Below are positions 50,412 to 59,049 of a stretch of DNA of 64,000 bases, piece after piece. The position numbers and the translations under genes are program-made. The first letter of the stretch is position 1; every line of letters starts with the position of its first letter. The stretch is from Bacteroidota bacterium. Lineage in GTDB: Bacteria > Bacteroidota > Ignavibacteria > Tepidaquicellales > Tepidaquicellaceae. The notes below the pieces were generated by a model. The model saw nothing but the letters and a program-made list of their open reading frames with translations. It was not told where the DNA came from and did no database searches. The stretch is from assembly GCA_018266835.1 (NCBI GenBank), contig JAFDZP010000002.1:572419-636418 (forward strand). The letters run 5' to 3'.

Positions 50412-52277
50412 TTAGTCTTTTAAAATTTCTTCAATCTTGGCTTCAATTTCTTTTGCTTTGAAAGGAGAGCCTTTTACTTTATTTAAACCGATCGCATCGA
50501 TCAAAAATTCACTTCTTATAATTTTTGAAAGCTGTCCTAAATTCATTTCAGGAATGAGAACTTTATCAAATGATTTCAAAACTTCCTCTGTATTCTTTGG
50601 CATTGGATTTAAATATCTCAGATGCGCATGTGATACATTGTTTCCTTTCGCTTTCTGATTTTCTATCGCTGCTGTAATAGAACCGTATGTGCTTCCCCAT
50701 CCTAATACTAAAAGCTTTCCTGATTTCTCGCCTTCAACTTCAAGCAGCGGAATATCGTTCTCAATATTTTTTACTTTCTGAGCTCTGAGCTTTACCATCA
50801 GTTCATGATTCTCAGGCTCGTAGTTTACGTTACCTGTAATGTTCTGTTTTTCAAGTCCGCCGATTCTATGCTCAAGTCCCGGAGTTCCCGGTTTTACCCA
50901 TGGGCGCGCAAGATTTTCATCTCGGGAGTAAGGCGCAAATCCTTCTGGATCAGTTGTGAACTTCACATCAATATTCTTAAGGTCTTCATATTTTTTAATA
51001 AGCCACGGCTCGGAACCATTTGCAAGATATCCGTCTGATAAAACGATAATCGGAGTCATAAATTTAATTGCAAGTCTCACTGCTTCATAAGCAATATCAA
51101 AACAATCTGCCGGAGTGCATGCAGCGATAACAGGTATAGGGCACTCTCCGTTTCTTCCGTAAACTGCCTGCAATAAATCTGCCTGCTCTGTTTTTGTAGG
51201 AAGACCTGTTGATGGTCCGCCTCTTTGAATATCAATTATAACCAATGGAAGTTCAGTCATAACTGCAAGTCCCATTGCTTCAGTCTTCAGTGCCATTCCG
51301 GGACCGCTGGTAGTAGTAACACCAATGGAGCCTGCAAATGATGCGCCTATTGCAGATGTGATAGCTGCAATTTCATCTTCAGCCTGGAATGTTATTATTC
51401 CGTATTTTTTATGTTTTGCTAAGTTATGTAAAATATCAGATGCTGGTGTAATAGGATAACTTCCTAAGAATAATTTTAATCCTGTATTATGCGATGCACA
51501 TATAAGACCCATTGAAAGCGCTTCATTACCCATGATATTTCTGTAAAGTCCCTGTGTAAAGTGATGCGCAGGTTTTACAACGTATCTTTCACCGAACATT
51601 TCCGCAGTCTCACCGAAGTTATATCCTGCGTTCAGTGCGCGGGTGTTTGCTTCAACAAGGTCAGGACTCTTTGCAAATTTTTCTTTTATCCATTTCAGTG
51701 TTATATCCATCGGCCTGTCATATAACCAGTACATCAAACCAAGCGCATAAAAGTTTTTACATTTGTTTGCAGTCTTGGTGCCTAATGGTAAGTCTTTTAA
51801 AATTTCTAATGTGGATTTTGTAATGTTGACTTTATAAACATAATAACCATCAAGTGAATCATCTTCCAATGGATTTGATGCATACCCTGCAAGATCAAGA
51901 TTCTTCTTTTCAAATGAATCAAGATTAACTATAATCATTCCGCCTTTTTTTAAATCCTTAAGATTTACTTTTAAAGCGGCAGGGTTCATTGCAATCAATA
52001 CATCTGCTTCATCGCCCGGTGTGAAAATATCTTTATTGGAGAATTGTAACTGGAATCCGCTGACTCCATATGTTGTTCCGATTGGCGCGCGGATTTCTGC
52101 GGGGAAATCCGGCAGAGTGCCTAAGTCATTTCCGAAAATTGCAGTTGTATCGGTGAACTGACTACCCGTTATCTGCATCCCGTCACCTGAATCGCCTGCA
52201 AATCTTACTGTTACTGAATCAACTTCTTTTCTTGTCTTGGCAGCCCTGTGTGTTTGCTCTAATATTTCTTCTGACAT
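50412..52277 (-). CDS. korA: 2-oxoacid:ferredoxin oxidoreductase gamma-alpha fusion subunit
   Basis: Residues 1 to about 200 are the gamma-type domain (VTVRFAGDSGDGMQITGSQF), followed by the alpha domain with YPITPASDILHNLAK, FQAEDEIAAI and TTTSGPGMALKTEAMGLAV, and IQRGGPSTGLPTKTEQADL. The fused layout and 621-residue length are typical of 2-oxoglutarate:ferredoxin oxidoreductases of the KorA kind. With korB it forms the reversible TCA-cycle step from 2-oxoglutarate to succinyl-CoA. ATG at 52277. Confidence 0.94.
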   Translation of the reverse strand: MSEEILEQTHRAAKTRKEVDSVTVRFAGDSGDGMQITGSQFTDTTAIFGNDLGTLPDFPAEIRAPIGTTYGVSGFQLQFSNKDIFTPGDEADVLIAMNPAALKVNLKDLKKGGMIIVNLDSFEKKNLDLAGYASNPLEDDSLDGYYVYKVNITKSTLEILKDLPLGTKTANKCKNFYALGLMYWLYDRPMDITLKWIKEKFAKSPDLVEANTRALNAGYNFGETAEMFGERYVVKPAHHFTQGLYRNIMGNEALSMGLICASHNTGLKLFLGSYPITPASDILHNLAKHKKYGIITFQAEDEIAAITSAIGASFAGSIGVTTTSGPGMALKTEAMGLAVMTELPLVIIDIQRGGPSTGLPTKTEQADLLQAVYGRNGECPIPVIAACTPADCFDIAYEAVRLAIKFMTPIIVLSDGYLANGSEPWLIKKYEDLKNIDVKFTTDPEGFAPYSRDENLARPWVKPGTPGLEHRIGGLEKQNITGNVNYEPENHELMVKLRAQKVKNIENDIPLLEVEGEKSGKLLVLGWGSTYGSITAAIENQKAKGNNVSHAHLRYLNPMPKNTEEVLKSFDKVLIPEMNLGQLSKIIRSEFLIDAIGLNKVKGSPFKAKEIEAKIEEILKD

Positions 52278-52515
52278 CTGAATACCTTATAATTTTTAGT
52301 GTACCTTAAAAGTAAAGATAATATTTCAAAATTATAATGCAATAGTGAAGTGTAATTTGAATATTACGAGCATTAAAAGTATATGAATCAGTCTGCTCAT
52401 TGTACCATTATTGTCACATTTTCATCATTGGAAATTTTTAAGTCTTGTTTTTACAATAGTGCGATTTTTATTTTTTTAAATTTGATGGGTTTTTGATGGA
52501 TTTCTGCAAAATAAT
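52278..52515. repeat. intergenic region with dispersed repeats
   Basis: The gap holds CATTATTGTCACATT at 52406-52420 and a 37-base element at 52478-52514 ending CTGCAAAATAA, both related to copies at 22980-23284 and the latter also to 57673-57710. The element stops one base before the stop codon of the polymerase gene. The promoter of korAB should lie at the left side of the gap near 52278-52340. Confidence 0.65.
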
Positions 52516-53856
52516 TTAGCTCAAACCAAGTCTAATAATTTTTTCTCCATATTTCATTTTCAAAATATCCATTTCTTTAAACGGTAAATTTTTTTCTTGA
52601 CTAAACAAATTTAGATTTCTTTCTCCCGTATCTTTGTGTAAATCGGTACAATTAACACCCGTCATTTTAAGTTTTAAAAATCGACCCGGAGCAAATTGAA
52701 AATTTTTCAGTATTTCAAATGAAGCCAAGAATATTTCTTCATCATCATTTGTGTAAAATGGTAATTTATATTCTCCAGCACCTGACATAGGTAATTTATA
52801 TTCTTCAGCAAATGACATTAGATTTTCATATCTCATATAAAGAAAAATACGACCTGTAACTAAATTTTTATATCTTAATTTTCTTGCAACATATTCACAC
52901 ATTGACCTTAATTCTTTTAAAATTTCAGCTTTGTCATTGATACCTTTGTGTAATGTATTATGATGCCCTATCATTTTTTCACTATTTTCAGGTTTTACAA
53001 ATATCCCACTTGTATCTAAACCTTTAGCACATTTTTGCAAAACAATTCCATTTATACCAAACTCTTTTCTGATCCTATGTGAATTACAATTTGCTAAGTC
53101 TCCTAATGTAATAATGTTCATTCCTAAAAATCTCCTATACATTCTATGGGCAATTCCCCAAAGCTTATCACAGGGCAAGGGATAAATTAATTTTTCTTTA
53201 TCCGAAGGTCTAACGACTGATAAGCCGTTCGGCTTATTGAATTTGGTAGCCATTTTTGCATATGACTTGTTATAGGATAAACCGATTGAAACAGTTAATT
53301 TTTGTCTTTTATATATTTCTTCCTTCAGTTTTATCGCAAATTTTTCAGCTTCATTAATATCTCTAAAAATTTGTGAACCATCCCAAAAACATTCATCAAT
53401 ACTATATTGCTCCATACAGTCTTCTGGAAAGTACTTTTTAACAACATCTTGAATATCAAAAATTATCGATTCATATTTAACTCCATCGCACGGAAGTGAA
53501 ATTAATTTTGGACAAATCATTTTTGCTTGAACAACGCTCATACCTGTATCGACACCTCGTTTTCTTGCTTCATAATTGCAGGTCATAACAATTCCACCAG
53601 CTCCCTCTCCCCAACCTCCTACAGAAATAGGCTGGCCTTTAAATTTTGGATTATCTCTTTCTTCAACTTGTGCGAAGAAACAATCTATGTCCATGTGAAA
53701 AAATATTTTTCGAGTATTGTCTCTTAAGTTTAAATCTAAGTCTTTGATGTGAGGCATAGAATAAAGAGGCATTAATCTTACTCTACGAAATGTTTGTAAA
53801 AACTTATCAGAATTTCTGTCTATCCAAAATTGTGAACTTGCTAATCTTAATCCCAT
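52516..53856 (-). CDS. Y-family translesion DNA polymerase (DinB-like)
   Basis: The Y-family core is clear: FFHMDIDCFFAQVEERD with the first catalytic Asp, GGIVMTCNYEARKRGV, and the second catalytic site in QYSIDECFWD, then SIGLSYNKSYAKMATKFNKP. The protein copies damaged DNA with low fidelity. It has about 50 extra residues before the core, starting MGLRLASSQFWIDRNSD, that are not part of the standard polymerase IV. Two small genes follow on the other strand; the first resembles a small protein often found with such polymerases. 446 residues; ATG at 53856. Confidence 0.9.
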   Translation of the reverse strand: MGLRLASSQFWIDRNSDKFLQTFRRVRLMPLYSMPHIKDLDLNLRDNTRKIFFHMDIDCFFAQVEERDNPKFKGQPISVGGWGEGAGGIVMTCNYEARKRGVDTGMSVVQAKMICPKLISLPCDGVKYESIIFDIQDVVKKYFPEDCMEQYSIDECFWDGSQIFRDINEAEKFAIKLKEEIYKRQKLTVSIGLSYNKSYAKMATKFNKPNGLSVVRPSDKEKLIYPLPCDKLWGIAHRMYRRFLGMNIITLGDLANCNSHRIRKEFGINGIVLQKCAKGLDTSGIFVKPENSEKMIGHHNTLHKGINDKAEILKELRSMCEYVARKLRYKNLVTGRIFLYMRYENLMSFAEEYKLPMSGAGEYKLPFYTNDDEEIFLASFEILKNFQFAPGRFLKLKMTGVNCTDLHKDTGERNLNLFSQEKNLPFKEMDILKMKYGEKIIRLGLS

Positions 53857-53911
53857 TTTATATTTTTACCTTAAATTATAATGGCAGTATAAAATAAGCA
53901 ATATTAAAGAT

Positions 53912-54181
53912 TTGGGATTGACAGAAAAATACAATACTCCATTTGAAAAAGTAGAGGTAATAAACCACATGGCAAATGGAAAGATTAATATAAAGAGAAT
54001 TAAATGGAAAAATACAGTGTACAAAGTTACAGAAGTTATATCAGAATTCTTGATAAGAGAGGGAGATAATCCTTCAATGAATTATACATTAAAAACAGAC
54101 CAAGATGTAATTTTACAATTAAAATTTGATAAAATAAATATGACTTGGGAGTTAATAAAATGGGATTATGACTCAACTTAG
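53912..54181 (+). CDS. small beta-rich protein divergent to Y-family polymerase (DUF6504-like)
   Basis: The 89-residue frame has the pattern IKWKNTVYKVTEVISEFLIREGD ... YTLKTDQDVILQLKFDKINMTWELIKWDYD. It recalls the small DUF6504-like proteins encoded next to Y-family polymerases in other bacteria; I remember the family only by pattern. No ATG precedes the conserved part: the start is probably TTG at 53912, with an in-frame stop at 53879-53881. It is divergent from the polymerase by 55 bases, suggesting a shared control region and DNA-repair role. Confidence 0.6.
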   Translation: MGLTEKYNTPFEKVEVINHMANGKINIKRIKWKNTVYKVTEVISEFLIREGDNPSMNYTLKTDQDVILQLKFDKINMTWELIKWDYDST

Positions 54182-54239
54182 ACATATTAAAAAATATTTT
54201 TTTTATATAAGTTTCTTCAATTTATTTGCTTAAATTTTT

Positions 54240-54476
54240 ATGGAAAAATTACCTATAAAATTTAAAAGTTTGTTCTGGGATGTTAATTTTGATGATATAA
54301 ATTGGGAGAATCATTCTGTTTACATTGCGGTTCGGATTCTTAATTTAGGTGATTGGGACGATGTACTTTGGTTGCGAGAAAGAATGTCTAAAGATGAAAT
54401 CGTTGAATTATGTAATACAAACCCGGAAATAAATAGAAAAACAAAAAATTATTGGAATACAAGACTTGGTGATTAA
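54240..54476 (+). CDS. DUF6922-like small protein
   Basis: The 78-residue protein has the pattern LPIKFKSLFWDVNFDDINWENH, IAVRILNLGDWDDVLWL and TKNYWNTRLGD, like small acidic DUF6922 proteins often found beside nucleotidyl-transferase toxins. Here no toxin gene follows; only repeats and a terminator come next. It may be an orphan antitoxin-like gene. ATG at 54240, 58 bases after the preceding small gene. Confidence 0.65.
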   Translation: MEKLPIKFKSLFWDVNFDDINWENHSVYIAVRILNLGDWDDVLWLRERMSKDEIVELCNTNPEINRKTKNYWNTRLGD

Positions 54477-54539
54477 CATCACAACGAAATTAAAGTAATC
54501 AAAGTAAATTTAATTGTAAATTGTATTTAATAAATTAAC

Positions 54540-54554
54540 CCTACTAATAGGGAA
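54540..54554 (-). repeat. copy of the TTCCCTATTAGTAGG dispersed motif
   Basis: This 15-mer is the reverse complement of 23353-23367 and 57815-57829. All three copies lie in non-coding DNA near other repeats or gene ends. Confidence 0.6.
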
Positions 54555-54584
54555 AAACATTTTTACCTCTTGACACAAACGAAA

Positions 54585-54616
54585 AAAGTCCTGCTCAAAT
54601 TAATGAACAGGACTTT
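54585..54616 (-). terminator. intrinsic terminator after rplI
   Basis: AAAGTCCTG at 54585-54593 pairs with CAGGACTTT at 54608-54616, with A- and T-rich flanks. It ends the rpsF-ssb-rplI transcript. Confidence 0.8.
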
Positions 54617-54644
54617 CTTTTATAAAGAAATCTAAATTTAAATC

Positions 54645-55175
54645 TTATGCTGTTGCTTCTTCTGTTGTTTCAGCAGGAGCTTCAGTGTTTGTTTCTTCAG
54701 CTTTTACTTCTTCAACTTCATCATCTCCGCCTTCTTTGCCAACGTGAACTTTTACTTTAGCGATAACATCTTTCATTAATCTGATATCAACTTCATGGTC
54801 GCCCAGTGTTTTGATAGGCTCAGTTAAATGAATTTTTCTTCTGTCAAGTTCAGCAAAGCCTAACTTTGTAAGTTCGTCAGCAATCATCTGTGATGTTACT
54901 GAACCGAATACTTTGTTATCTTCACCTGTTCTTACAGTGATATTAATTTTATGCTTTTCAATTTCACCTGCAAGTGTTTTTGCATCGTTGATGAGCTTAA
55001 GCATTTTTCTGCTTTGCTGTCTTTTTGTTTCATCATAATGTTTAATATTTGATGAAGTAGCAGCAGTAGCAATTCCGTTCGGAATAAGGAAGTTTCTGGC
55101 ATAACCATCTTTCACTTCCATCACCTGACCTGCATCGCCAAGTAAATCGTAATCTTTTTTAAGTATGATTTTCAT
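54645..55175 (-). CDS. rplI: 50S ribosomal protein L9
   Basis: L9 binds 23S rRNA and stabilises the L1 stalk region. The N-terminal domain is typical: MKIILKKDYDLLGDAG, VMEVKDGYARNFLIPNGIA. The central helix and C-terminal domain follow to about residue 150, with an extra acidic, Glu/Ala-rich tail (to residue 176) that is longer than in most L9 proteins. The gene is the last of the rpsF-ssb group, but a hairpin lies between ssb and rplI, so it may be partly uncoupled. ATG at 55175. Confidence 0.97.
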   Translation of the reverse strand: MKIILKKDYDLLGDAGQVMEVKDGYARNFLIPNGIATAATSSNIKHYDETKRQQSRKMLKLINDAKTLAGEIEKHKINITVRTGEDNKVFGSVTSQMIADELTKLGFAELDRRKIHLTEPIKTLGDHEVDIRLMKDVIAKVKVHVGKEGGDDEVEEVKAEETNTEAPAETTEEATA

Positions 55176-55201
55176 ATCGAAACCTTAACTATTATAAATT
55201 G

Positions 55202-55233
55202 AAAAAGGGTGAAGAAAAAATTTCACCCTTTTT
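55202..55233 (-). terminator. hairpin between ssb and rplI
   Basis: AAAAAGGGTGAA at 55202-55213 is inverted as TTCACCCTTTTT at 55222-55233, a 12-bp stem. On the minus strand it comes 20 bases after ssb and 26 before rplI, so it may attenuate ribosomal protein L9 expression. Confidence 0.75.
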
Positions 55234-55253
55234 AATATTGTTTGAATAAAATT

Positions 55254-55697
55254 TTAGTGCTTAAGTAAGTCTGAATCTTCAGGTGAAAGTAAAGAGTCGA
55301 ATGATTCATCTGTGAAAGTTGAGATTTCTTCTCCGCCTTCAGCAGCATTTCCTTTTTTGTTAAGGAACTGAATTCTTCTTGCTTTAATTTCAACGATGGT
55401 TCTGTTTGAACCGTCTTCAGTCTTGAAAGTTCTGCTTTGTAATTCACCGTCAACCAACACAGCATTTCCTTTTTTGAGTCTGTCTCTGCAGCTCTCTGCT
55501 AATCTATTCCAAGCAACAATACCAACGTAGCACACATCTTCTTTCCACTCATCGCTCTTGTCTCTGAATCTTCTATTGCTGGCAATAGAGAAATTTACGA
55601 CAGGAGTACCTGTAGTGGTTTGTCTGAAAATAGGATCTTTTGTTAAGTTTCCTGCAATTACAACGGAATTTAATTCGGGCATCTTGAAATCAGCCAT
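55254..55697 (-). CDS. ssb: single-stranded DNA-binding protein
   Basis: The 147-residue protein has the OB-fold SSB pattern: NSVVIAGNLTKDPIFRQTTTGTPVVNFSIASNRRF, then WNRLAESCRDRLKKGNAVLVDGELQSRTF, and an acidic C-terminus. It protects ssDNA in replication and repair. The usual DDDIPF-like tip is replaced by SPEDSDLLKH, so the protein-interaction tail is atypical. The gene is between rpsF and rplI. ATG at 55697. Confidence 0.96.
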   Translation of the reverse strand: MADFKMPELNSVVIAGNLTKDPIFRQTTTGTPVVNFSIASNRRFRDKSDEWKEDVCYVGIVAWNRLAESCRDRLKKGNAVLVDGELQSRTFKTEDGSNRTIVEIKARRIQFLNKKGNAAEGGEEISTFTDESFDSLLSPEDSDLLKH

Positions 55698-55748
55698 AGT
55701 TTACCTCTAATTTAATTTTGATTATTAAATGATTTTTTAAAAAAAATT

Positions 55749-56183
55749 TTATGCGGTTTGCTCTTCTGCAACTTCAGTTCCCTGAGCTTCAGCTTCGGCT
55801 AATTTCTTAGCTTCTTCTTCTTTTGCTGATTCAAGCGCTGCCTGATGAATAGCTCTCTTTTTCAAGTAGTCAGCTTTTTCAGATAATGTTTTCTTATCTA
55901 ACGTTACAGTCAGATATCTCATTATGTTGTCATCCAGCTTATAAGCTCTTTCCAACTTTGCAATTACTGTCGGGTCTGCTGCAAATTCAAAGCAAATGTA
56001 ATAACCGTTCAATTTGCCTTTTATTGCATATGCAAGCTTTCTTCTGCCGATCTTATCGGTCAGTTTTATTTCCGCTTCATTTTTTTTAAGGAGGGCATCG
56101 TATTTAGCGATGATTTCCTCGATTGCTGCATCTTCAAAATTTCCGTCAACAATGATGTAGGTTTCGTAGTGTTTTTTGCTCAA
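55749..56183 (-). CDS. rpsF: 30S ribosomal protein S6
   Basis: S6 binds the S15/S18 region of 16S rRNA. The pattern KHYETYIIVDGNF ... IGRRKLAYAIKGKLNGYYICFEF ... LERAYKLDDNIMRYLTV is typical. The tail after about residue 100 is acidic and Glu/Ala-rich, as in some S6 proteins. No ATG fits: the start is TTG at 56183, with an in-frame TAG just upstream. Its partner S18 (rpsR), usually downstream of ssb, is not found in this window. Confidence 0.96.
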   Translation of the reverse strand: MSKKHYETYIIVDGNFEDAAIEEIIAKYDALLKKNEAEIKLTDKIGRRKLAYAIKGKLNGYYICFEFAADPTVIAKLERAYKLDDNIMRYLTVTLDKKTLSEKADYLKKRAIHQAALESAKEEEAKKLAEAEAQGTEVAEEQTA

Positions 56184-56356
56184 CTGTGCTTTTTTCTAAT
56201 GGTTAAATTTTCGTAAAAATTACAAAAATACAAATATATATTTGTGTCGTTTTAAAATCAAGTTAAAAGGTTCCACACTTTTGGGTTATACTCCTAAATG
56301 AGGAACTATACTTCCCTCTCGTTCCAATGCTCCGGCGTCGGAATGATTTATGATAC

Positions 56357-56394
56357 CGCCCCCTCAGTCACCCTCCTTGTAAAGGAGGGGGAAG
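56357..56394. repeat. CCCCCTCAGTC-type intergenic repeat, copy 1
   Basis: This repeat contains CCCCCTCAGTC followed by the inverted pair CCCTCCTT/AAGGAGGG (56371-56389). A second copy is at 57373-57411. It lies at the end of the YdeI-like gene and could also end its transcript. Confidence 0.7.
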
Positions 56395-56406
56395 CAGTTT
56401 TTCCTT

Positions 56407-56985
56407 CTAATGTATCTTTTTATTGTCTTTCATCATTTCCAGCAGTATTTTCATCCGTTTTTCTCTCGTTTCGGGCTTTTTTGCTGTCTGAAGCCGCCAG
56501 CCGATTGCATACAGATTTACTCTGTTGAGAGTCTTAAAAAAATCATATGCCTTTTTGTCTTTCTTCAGCTCTTTTAAGAAATCATCCGGGACTTCCATGT
56601 TCTTCGGCGAATCGTATGCATGTTCCCATCTACCTTCTTTTTTTGCCTTCTCAACTTCTTTCAATCCTTGCGGCTGCATGCGCTTTTCTTTTATCAGTCT
56701 TGCAACATGCTCTTTATTTCTTGCAGACCACATGCTTTTTGCGCGCCTTGGAGTGAATTTCTGAATCCATGACTTATCGTCATAAGTTTTTTTCAGACCG
56801 TCAATCCAGCCGAAGCAAAGCGCTTCATCAAGAGCTTCAGCGTATGTAACCGTTTTTTTATTTGAGTCTTTTTTATAGATCAGGAGCCAGATGCCCTGCG
56901 GCGAAGCATGATTTTTTAAAAGCCAATCATGCCACTTCTGAGCAGATGAAAATGATTTTATGGGAGCAGGTTTTACATTATCCAT
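56407..56985 (-). CDS. YdeI/OmpD-associated family protein
   Basis: The 192-residue protein has the family pattern: SSAQKWHDWLLKNH near the start, YAEALDEALCFGWIDGLKK, IQKFTPRRAKSMWSARN and VPDDFLKELKKDKKAYDFF near the end. The family is widespread and soluble, of unsettled biochemical role; some members protect against bacteriocins or peptides. It is downstream of the tRNA-Leu on the same strand. ATG at 56985. Confidence 0.88.
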   Translation of the reverse strand: MDNVKPAPIKSFSSAQKWHDWLLKNHASPQGIWLLIYKKDSNKKTVTYAEALDEALCFGWIDGLKKTYDDKSWIQKFTPRRAKSMWSARNKEHVARLIKEKRMQPQGLKEVEKAKKEGRWEHAYDSPKNMEVPDDFLKELKKDKKAYDFFKTLNRVNLYAIGWRLQTAKKPETREKRMKILLEMMKDNKKIH

Positions 56986-57032
56986 TGGAATCCGTTCAAA
57001 TATTCAAATAACTCAGGCTCTAAACAACTGTG

Positions 57033-57115
57033 TGCGGGAAGGGGGATTTGAACCCCCACGGAGAACCTCCGCCACCCCCTCAAGATGGTGCGTCTACCAA
57101 TTTCGCCATTCCCGC
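57033..57115 (-). tRNA. tRNA-Leu (GAG anticodon)
   Basis: On the minus strand, acceptor GCGGGAA pairs with TTCCCGC; the anticodon stem CCATC/GGTGG surrounds TTGAGGG with anticodon GAG; a variable arm (CGGAGGTTCTCCG) marks a class II tRNA; the T-arm GGGGG/CCCCC surrounds TTCAAAT. Discriminator A, no encoded CCA. 83 bases. Confidence 0.95.
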
Positions 57116-57865
57116 TTGGTGGAATATGAAAGTTAGCCATTTTATCAATCGTTTTCAATCCGAAATTATGTGCTTTCATCTTGATTATTTTACCACTAAA
57201 ACACAAAAGCTCAAAATAACACCAAATCCAAATCTGTTAATTATTAATTGATAATTTTTAACTGATAAAAAGTCGGGAAAAAGTCGGAAAATAGTCGGGT
57301 TTCGAATTTGGACCTGACAGGTTTTTAATCCTGTCAGGTCTGCAAGACTCTTAGGTAAATTCAACTTCAAACCACCCCCTCAGTCCCCCCTCCTTGTAAA
57401 AGGGGGGGAAGTCGAGCGCAATAAAGTCGGATTTAGTCGGATTCTCATTTTAATTACGAGTTTCAAATTACAAATTACGAGTAATTATCACTATTTCACA
57501 ACTTCTCCATTTCACTATTTGAAAAAAGTCGGGAAAAAGTCGGGTTTTATTCTGTAGCCCAAAATTACATTATACTTTCTACTTGCTGCTTTTTACTAAT
57601 TAAAAAAGTCGGGAAATAGTCGGGTTTTCAAAAATCAGTATTGTAAAAACAATCTCGCCAATTTTATTTTTCAAATTTTGACGGGTTTTTGACGAATTTC
57701 TGCAAAATAAGAAAAACTTTATTTCACCTTACAAACCTTACAAACCTTACAAACCTTACAAACCTTTGACACCACTCAAATATAAATAGAATAAAATTTT
57801 ATCCAAAGCTATTCTTCCCTATTAGTAGGTATAAGAAGAAATTGTGGAAATAAAACGTGGAAATT
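57116..57865. repeat. repeat-rich intergenic region
   Basis: No gene is seen. It contains four clusters of the AAAGTCGGG motif (about 57268-57299, 57424-57440, 57522-57548, 57602-57628); a perfect 11-bp hairpin GACCTGACAGG/CCTGTCAGGTC (57311-57340); the CCCCCTCAGTC-type repeat copy 2 (57373-57411); a 38-base element ending CTGCAAAATAA (57673-57710); a CCTTACAAA tandem repeat of four copies (57727-57762); and a copy of TTCCCTATTAGTAGG (57815-57829). The density of different repeat families in 750 bases is high. Confidence 0.75.
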
Positions 57866-58957
57866 CTATATAAAAATCAAAACAAGATACGTCACAAATA
57901 GTACGAAGTGTACAAATCCCTGTAAGGCATTTGTCTCTCCTGTTTTTGTTGTTATCATGCTTACAAAAATTGAAGTGACTATTAGTGCGGATTGTGTTGT
58001 AGTAAGTCCGAGAATCATTTCCCTGTGAGTGAGCATGCACACAATTAAAATCGCAGGAATGGTAAGAGCAATTGTGGAAATAGTGGAGCCGAGAGAAATG
58101 TTTATCGTCCGCTGCATGTCGTTTTTAAGAGCTGCACGGATAGCGGTTAAACCTTCCGGAGATACAATTACGACTGCAATTATAATAGCACCAAACTCAG
58201 ACGGCAGATGATTTATATCAGATAGATTATCAACTGCTATGGAAAGATAATGGGCAAGTACGGATACAAGTGTAATAGTAGAAACTAAAAGAAGGATGTG
58301 ATACTTTTTACTGCGGAGCTGTTTTTTAAATTCATGCCCGGGATTTATAAGCTTGTCATCGGAAGTATATGAAAAAAAGTAACTGTGCTCTTTAGTCTGA
58401 AGCCTCAAGAAGAAAAAATATACAATAAGAAATGTTGAAACTATAAAAATAAAATAATGCTGCATGTGCTCAGGTTTGATCAGATTGGGGAAGAAAAAAC
58501 CCAGGCTGAACATCATTATTATAAGTGTTACATATGAATTTGTACTTTTGAAATTATATTTCTGCTCACGGAATTTCAATCCTCCGAGGAATAAAGAAAT
58601 GCCTACGAGTCCATTTACAAGAATCATCAGAGTGGAAAAAACCGTATCACGCGCAAGAGTGGGGTCAGGGTCTCCGTGGAATATCATAGCTAGAACCATG
58701 ATGATTTCAACCGCTACTGCAGAGAGAGTGAGAATAAGAGTTCCGTACGGTTCACCGAACAAATGCGCCAGTGCTTCAGCATGATGCACCACTCCTATAG
58801 CAGCATAAAGAATAACTGAAATTACTAAGAGGAAAAAAATTATAGAGGCAGGTATTGAATTTAAAACACCCGCTTCAAAATCCACAAATATAAAAATCAC
58901 AAGCAACGCAACTAATGCTACTACAGTGGATAACTCGTTCTTAATAAAATTCAGCAA
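57866..58957 (-). CDS. chaA: ChaA-type Ca2+/Na+:H+ antiporter
   Basis: The 363-residue protein has about 11 hydrophobic segments and the two alpha-repeat motifs of the CaCA/ChaA family: GEPYGTLILTLSAVAVEIIMV near residue 68 and VSPEGLTAIRAALKNDMQRTINISLGS near 270, each with the acidic cation ligand. It would export Ca2+ or Na+ in exchange for protons. No ATG fits; the start is most likely TTG at 58957 (MLNFIKNEL). A terminator is not obvious; the gene runs into the repeat-rich region. Confidence 0.92.
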   Translation of the reverse strand: MLNFIKNELSTVVALVALLVIFIFVDFEAGVLNSIPASIIFFLLVISVILYAAIGVVHHAEALAHLFGEPYGTLILTLSAVAVEIIMVLAMIFHGDPDPTLARDTVFSTLMILVNGLVGISLFLGGLKFREQKYNFKSTNSYVTLIIMMFSLGFFFPNLIKPEHMQHYFIFIVSTFLIVYFFFLRLQTKEHSYFFSYTSDDKLINPGHEFKKQLRSKKYHILLLVSTITLVSVLAHYLSIAVDNLSDINHLPSEFGAIIIAVVIVSPEGLTAIRAALKNDMQRTINISLGSTISTIALTIPAILIVCMLTHREMILGLTTTQSALIVTSIFVSMITTKTGETNALQGFVHFVLFVTYLVLIFI

Positions 58958-59049
58958 ATTATTATTGTTATTTTTATTTATTCAGGATTTATTCGTCAAT
59001 TCTTAACCTACTTTCTACTCAATACCCAATACTCACTACTCATTACTCA

